8,832 nt of DNA from contig JBKQPR010000307.1 in assembly GCA_052144935.1 (NCBI GenBank), positions 1 through 8,832 on the forward strand. The letters are read 5' to 3'. The stretch's first letter is position 1; each line of letters begins with the position of its first letter. Source of the DNA: JOPF133 sp052144935. GTDB lineage: Bacteria; Acidobacteriota; Terriglobia; Bryobacterales; Bryobacteraceae. Positions 6,211-8,832 of this stretch are shown here, in pieces. The notes below the pieces were generated by a model. That model was not told where the DNA came from. It saw only the letters and a list, made by a program, of their open reading frames with translations, and did no database searches. The translations under genes were made by a program, and so were the position numbers.

Positions 6211-7221
6211 ATGGAGAATCCCAACCCACTGCGAGTGGTGGCAATCGGCGGCGGCACCGGGCTGTCGGCGCTGCTGTCCGGCCTCAAACACTATACCCGG
6301 CCCGGCGATCCTTCGGCCACGCCGGTGGACATTACCGCCATCGTGACGGTCACCGACGATGGCGGCAGCTCCGGCCGCCTGCGCCGCGAATTCGACGTCC
6401 TGCCGCCCGGCGATATCCGCAACTGCATGGTGGCCCTCAGCGAGGATTCGGCGCTGCTCGCGCGCCTGTTCCAATATCGCTTCTCCGCCGGCCGCGGCCT
6501 CAAGGGCCATAGCTTCGGCAACCTGTTCCTGATGGCCCTGACGCACATCATGGGCGATTTTCCGGACGCCGTGAAGGCCTCCGCCGAGGTGCTCAAAATC
6601 GCCGGCCGCATCTATCCCGCCACGGCCGCCAATGTGGCTCTGGAGGCCACCCTGGCGGATGGCAGCCGGGTGGTGGGCGAGACGCGCATCAGCCGCAGCA
6701 AGCACCGCATCCAGCGCATCCGCCTGATTCCACGCAAGGCCCGGCCGCTGCCCGCCGCCCTCGCCGCGCTCGCCGAGGCCGACCTGATCACGCTCGGGCC
6801 CGGATCGCTCTTCACCAGCGTGGTTCCCAATCTGCTGGTCGAAGGCATTCCGCAAGCCATCCGCCAATCGCGCGCGGTGAAGGCCTATTTCGTCAACTTG
6901 ATGTGGCAGCCGGGCGAGACCATGGAGTTTCGCGCCTCCGATCACGTGCGCGCCATCCACCAGCATGCCGGCGGGAAGCTCTTGGATTATGCGGTCGTCA
7001 ACATTCGCCCGATTCCTTCGGCCCTGAAGAAGGCTTACGCGCGGGAGGCCGCCCTGCCGGTCGAAAACGACATCGACGCGCTGGTCAAAATGGGCCTTGA
7101 GGTGATGGCCGGCAACCTCGCCCAGCTCAGCGGCAAGGTGCGGCACGATCCGTCGGTTATCGCCGCCCTGGTTGTGAAACTGGCGCAAGAGGGCAGACGC
7201 CGCAGGACCGCGCGCACATAA
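6211..7221 (+). CDS. yvcK: YvcK/GlmR family protein (gluconeogenesis factor, CofD-like fold)
   Basis: The product has 336 residues and is complete. Family marks are clear: GGGTG (13-17) in the first nucleotide-fold loop, TDDGGSSGRLR (48-58), PPGDIRNC (65-72), GHSFGNL (99-105), GPGSLFTSV (196-204) and MWQPGET (231-237). The last is normally MTQ-x-GET, so Trp replaces Thr. In Bacillus subtilis YvcK (GlmR) is needed for growth on gluconeogenic carbon, binds UDP-sugars such as UDP-GlcNAc and stimulates GlmS; no enzymatic activity is established. The C-terminus ends in a basic run (GRRRRTART). The ATG at 6211 is the only good start, but it lacks a clear ribosome site, suggesting translation tied to the TPR message or a weak leader. 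glmU begins 6-9 bases after its stop. The Mycobacterium and Bacillus proteins are of similar length. Confidence 0.93.
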   Translation: MENPNPLRVVAIGGGTGLSALLSGLKHYTRPGDPSATPVDITAIVTVTDDGGSSGRLRREFDVLPPGDIRNCMVALSEDSALLARLFQYRFSAGRGLKGHSFGNLFLMALTHIMGDFPDAVKASAEVLKIAGRIYPATAANVALEATLADGSRVVGETRISRSKHRIQRIRLIPRKARPLPAALAALAEADLITLGPGSLFTSVVPNLLVEGIPQAIRQSRAVKAYFVNLMWQPGETMEFRASDHVRAIHQHAGGKLLDYAVVNIRPIPSALKKAYAREAALPVENDIDALVKMGLEVMAGNLAQLSGKVRHDPSVIAALVVKLAQEGRRRRTART

Positions 7222-7230
7222 TAGTAAGTG

Positions 7231-8661
7231 ATGAATACGCCCCTTACTGTCGTGATCCTGGCCGCCGGGCTGGGAACACGCATGAAATCGCGCCAGGCCA
7301 AGGTGCTGCACCGTGCCGGAGGCAAGACCCTCGTGGAACACGTGTTGTCGACCGCGTTGGAGCTGACGCCGTCCGAGCGCATCTTCGTGGTGGTGGGACA
7401 TCAGGCCGAACAAGTGCGCGATGCCGTGCGCCACACCGTGCAGCACGCCCTGGGCCACGCCGTGCGCCCGTCCGGAGTCGGATTCATCGAGCAGACCGAG
7501 CAGAAGGGCACCGGCCACGCCCTGATGGTGGGGCGCGAGACCCTGGCGGGACTGGGCGGATACCTCATGATCCTGTACGGCGATTGCCCGCTGCTGCGCG
7601 CCGAAACCTTGCGGCAACTGATTGCCGCGGAGATGGAGAGCGATGCCGCCGGCGTGCTGCTCTCGGCGCACATGGCCGACCCCACGGGCTACGGCCGCGT
7701 GATCCGCGATGCGCACGGCCACGTGGAAGCCGTGGTCGAGCAGAAAGCCGGCACGCCCGGCCAACTGGCCATCCGCGAAGCCAACATGGGGATCTATTGC
7801 TACCGCGCGGACCTGTTCTGGAAGCACGTGGATGAGATCCAGCCGAATAACCCGGCACGCGAGTATTACCTCACCGACATGGTGGAAATCCTGCATCGCG
7901 CCGGGCACCCCGTGGAGGCCATGGTGATCGGCGACGCGCGCGAGGCGCTGGGCATCAACACGCGCATCGAGCTGGCCGAAGTGGATGCCATCCTCCGCGA
8001 GCGCAAGCGCCGCGAGCTGATGCTGGCCGGCGTGACCATCGAGAATCCGCCGACCGTCACCATCGACGCCGCGGTCGAGATCGGCATGGACACGGTGATC
8101 GAGCCGTTCGCGCGGATTCTCGGCCACACCACGATCGGCGAAAACTGCCGCGTGGGCGCTGGCGCCATCCTCCACGATTCCGAGCTGGCATCCGGCGTGG
8201 AGATCATGCCGTTCACCGTGATAACCGGATCGAAGCTGGCGCGCGGCGCGGAAGTCGGGCCGTTCGCGCGGCTGCGCCCGGGGTCGGAAGTGGAGGAACG
8301 CGCGCACATCGGAAACTTCGTGGAGCTGAAGAAGACCCGCCTGGGCGCGGGATCCAAGGCCAACCACCTGGCGTACCTGGGCGATACGCAGATCGGCGCC
8401 GGCGTGAATATCGGGGCCGGCACCATCACCTGCAATTACGATGGCTACCTGAAGCATCCGACCACCATCGGCGAAGGGGCCTTCGTGGGCAGCAACTCGA
8501 CCCTGGTGGCGCCGGTCGAGATTGGAGCGGGCGCTTACGTGGCGGCGGGATCGGTGATCACCGACCCCGTGCCCGCGGATGCCCTGGGGGTAGGCCGCGC
8601 GCGCCAGGTGGTCAAGGAAGACTGGGCCCGCAAGAAGCGCGCCCTGCGCAAGAACAAGTAG
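7231..8661 (+). CDS. glmU: Bifunctional GlmU: GlcNAc-1-P uridyltransferase / GlcN-1-P acetyltransferase
   Basis: The product has 476 residues from ATG 7231 (a GTG directly before it would add one). It acetylates glucosamine-1-phosphate with acetyl-CoA and then joins UMP to give UDP-GlcNAc, the precursor of peptidoglycan and lipopolysaccharide. The N-terminal domain has LAAGLGTRMKS (10-20), Lys24, QKGTGHA (91-97), YGDCPL (116-121, Asp118 for metal), GYGRVIRD (153-160) and GINTR with Asn243. The C-terminal left-handed beta-helix from about 275 has PFARLRPG (344-351), NFVELKK (362-368), NHLAYLGD with catalytic His379, and GAGTITCNYDG (395-405). Both activities should be intact. The segment between GHQAE and QKGTGHA is about 12 residues longer than in E. 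coli GlmU and carries a short internal repeat. No ribosome site is apparent; the spacing behind yvcK suggests coupling. Confidence 0.96.
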   Translation: MNTPLTVVILAAGLGTRMKSRQAKVLHRAGGKTLVEHVLSTALELTPSERIFVVVGHQAEQVRDAVRHTVQHALGHAVRPSGVGFIEQTEQKGTGHALMVGRETLAGLGGYLMILYGDCPLLRAETLRQLIAAEMESDAAGVLLSAHMADPTGYGRVIRDAHGHVEAVVEQKAGTPGQLAIREANMGIYCYRADLFWKHVDEIQPNNPAREYYLTDMVEILHRAGHPVEAMVIGDAREALGINTRIELAEVDAILRERKRRELMLAGVTIENPPTVTIDAAVEIGMDTVIEPFARILGHTTIGENCRVGAGAILHDSELASGVEIMPFTVITGSKLARGAEVGPFARLRPGSEVEERAHIGNFVELKKTRLGAGSKANHLAYLGDTQIGAGVNIGAGTITCNYDGYLKHPTTIGEGAFVGSNSTLVAPVEIGAGAYVAAGSVITDPVPADALGVGRARQVVKEDWARKKRALRKNK

Positions 8662-8673
8662 ACCGCCTTGCGG

Positions 8674-8706
8674 GAACTCGGACTGAAGGAGGAGGAGTCG
8701 TAGTTC
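8674..8706 (+). other. Potential RNA hairpin just after glmU, purine-rich loop
   Basis: GAACT (8674-8678) pairs with AGTTC (8702-8706), and CGGACT (8679-8684) pairs with AGTCG (8696-8700), with one bulged G and one bulged T. The 11-base loop is GAAGGAGGAGG, which resembles a ribosome-binding sequence, yet no start codon follows at a useful distance. No U-run follows, so termination by the intrinsic route is doubtful. It begins 12 bases past the glmU stop. Confidence 0.45.
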
Positions 8707-8765
8707 TTAGCGGCCGCCCAACAATAAAACAACATTCGACAAGCAGATTGGAATCATAATAAGTT

Positions 8766-8821
8766 CCTGTCCGACCATATGCTGGAATCCTGAAAGAGAC
8801 CAGAATGCATTGGTAAACAGG
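8766..8821 (+). other. Potential multi-stem RNA hairpin near the window end
   Basis: Nested complementary pieces line up in order: CCTGT (8766-8770) with ACAGG (8817-8821), ACCA (8774-8777) with TGGT (8811-8814), ATGC (8779-8782) with GCAT (8807-8810), and TGG (8783-8785) with CCA (8800-8802). This gives 16 pairs, small internal loops and a 14-base apical loop. It lies in a stretch less GC-rich than the genes around it. It could be a leader element of the next gene or a small RNA; I do not recognise a known class. Confidence 0.45.
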
Positions 8822-8832
8822 TAGCAGGAGCC

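Noticed and set aside
7217..7222. CATAAT as a -10 box for a separate glmU promoter
   Set aside because: No -35 box at suitable spacing, and it overlaps the yvcK stop codon; co-transcription explains glmU better.
6127..8457. Minus-strand open frame of 776 codons opposite yvcK and glmU
   Set aside because: Both opposing genes are unmistakable; the frame is His/Gly/Arg-rich antisense with no family features.
8662..8832. glmS ribozyme downstream of glmU
   Set aside because: The conserved core sequences I would expect are not present, and the next gene is outside the window.
1..8832. CRISPR arrays, tRNA or rRNA genes, insertion sequences
   Set aside because: No spaced repeat array, cloverleaf with a T-loop, rRNA segment or transposase was seen on either strand.

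Overview
The window is high-GC DNA in which the long genes use strongly GC-biased codons. The gene set points to an acidobacterium, most likely of the Solibacter/Bryobacter type: a secreted sortilin/BNR-repeat protein of about 1090 residues, a CBM9-like protein, Gly/Arg-rich segments next to signal-peptide cleavage sites, and a YvcK-GlmU pair. This placement is inference from gene style, because no rRNA or marker phylogeny is available here.

Layout. (1) Positions 1-4048, minus strand: a two-gene transcription unit. A well-formed promoter (4077-4106) and a strong AGGAGG ribosome site drive a secreted ten-Asp-box beta-propeller protein. It is followed, after two in-frame TAA codons, by a CBM9-like protein whose 3' end lies outside the window. 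(2) Positions 4049-4788: mostly intergenic, but it holds a 53-residue exported, strongly basic Gly/Lys/Arg peptide gene (minus strand, 4343-4504) and, on the plus strand, a frameshifted and truncated relic of a RelE/ParE-type toxin gene (4666-4799). (3) Positions 4789-5208, minus strand: a compact L,D-transpeptidase (YkuD) domain with catalytic His and Cys but no visible signal peptide. (4) Positions 5209-5524: a divergent intergenic region of 316 bp with a 14-bp tandem repeat, GC-rich hairpins and an extended -10 promoter for the rightward genes. (5) Positions 5525-8661, plus strand: a TPR protein, yvcK (glmR) and glmU, probably one operon. (6) Positions 8662-8832: a gene-free tail that is less GC-rich and holds two potential RNA hairpins, probably the leader of the next gene or a structured RNA.

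How the genes work together. The rightward operon is about amino-sugar supply for the cell envelope. GlmU makes UDP-GlcNAc, and YvcK/GlmR proteins of other bacteria bind UDP-GlcNAc and control carbon flow into this pathway. The L,D-transpeptidase on the other side of the shared promoter region fits the same cell-wall theme. The leftward unit looks like an exported or periplasmic protein-interaction or polysaccharide-related pair of unknown substrate. The most unusual items are the small cationic secreted peptide, the toxin relic, and the structured 3' tail.
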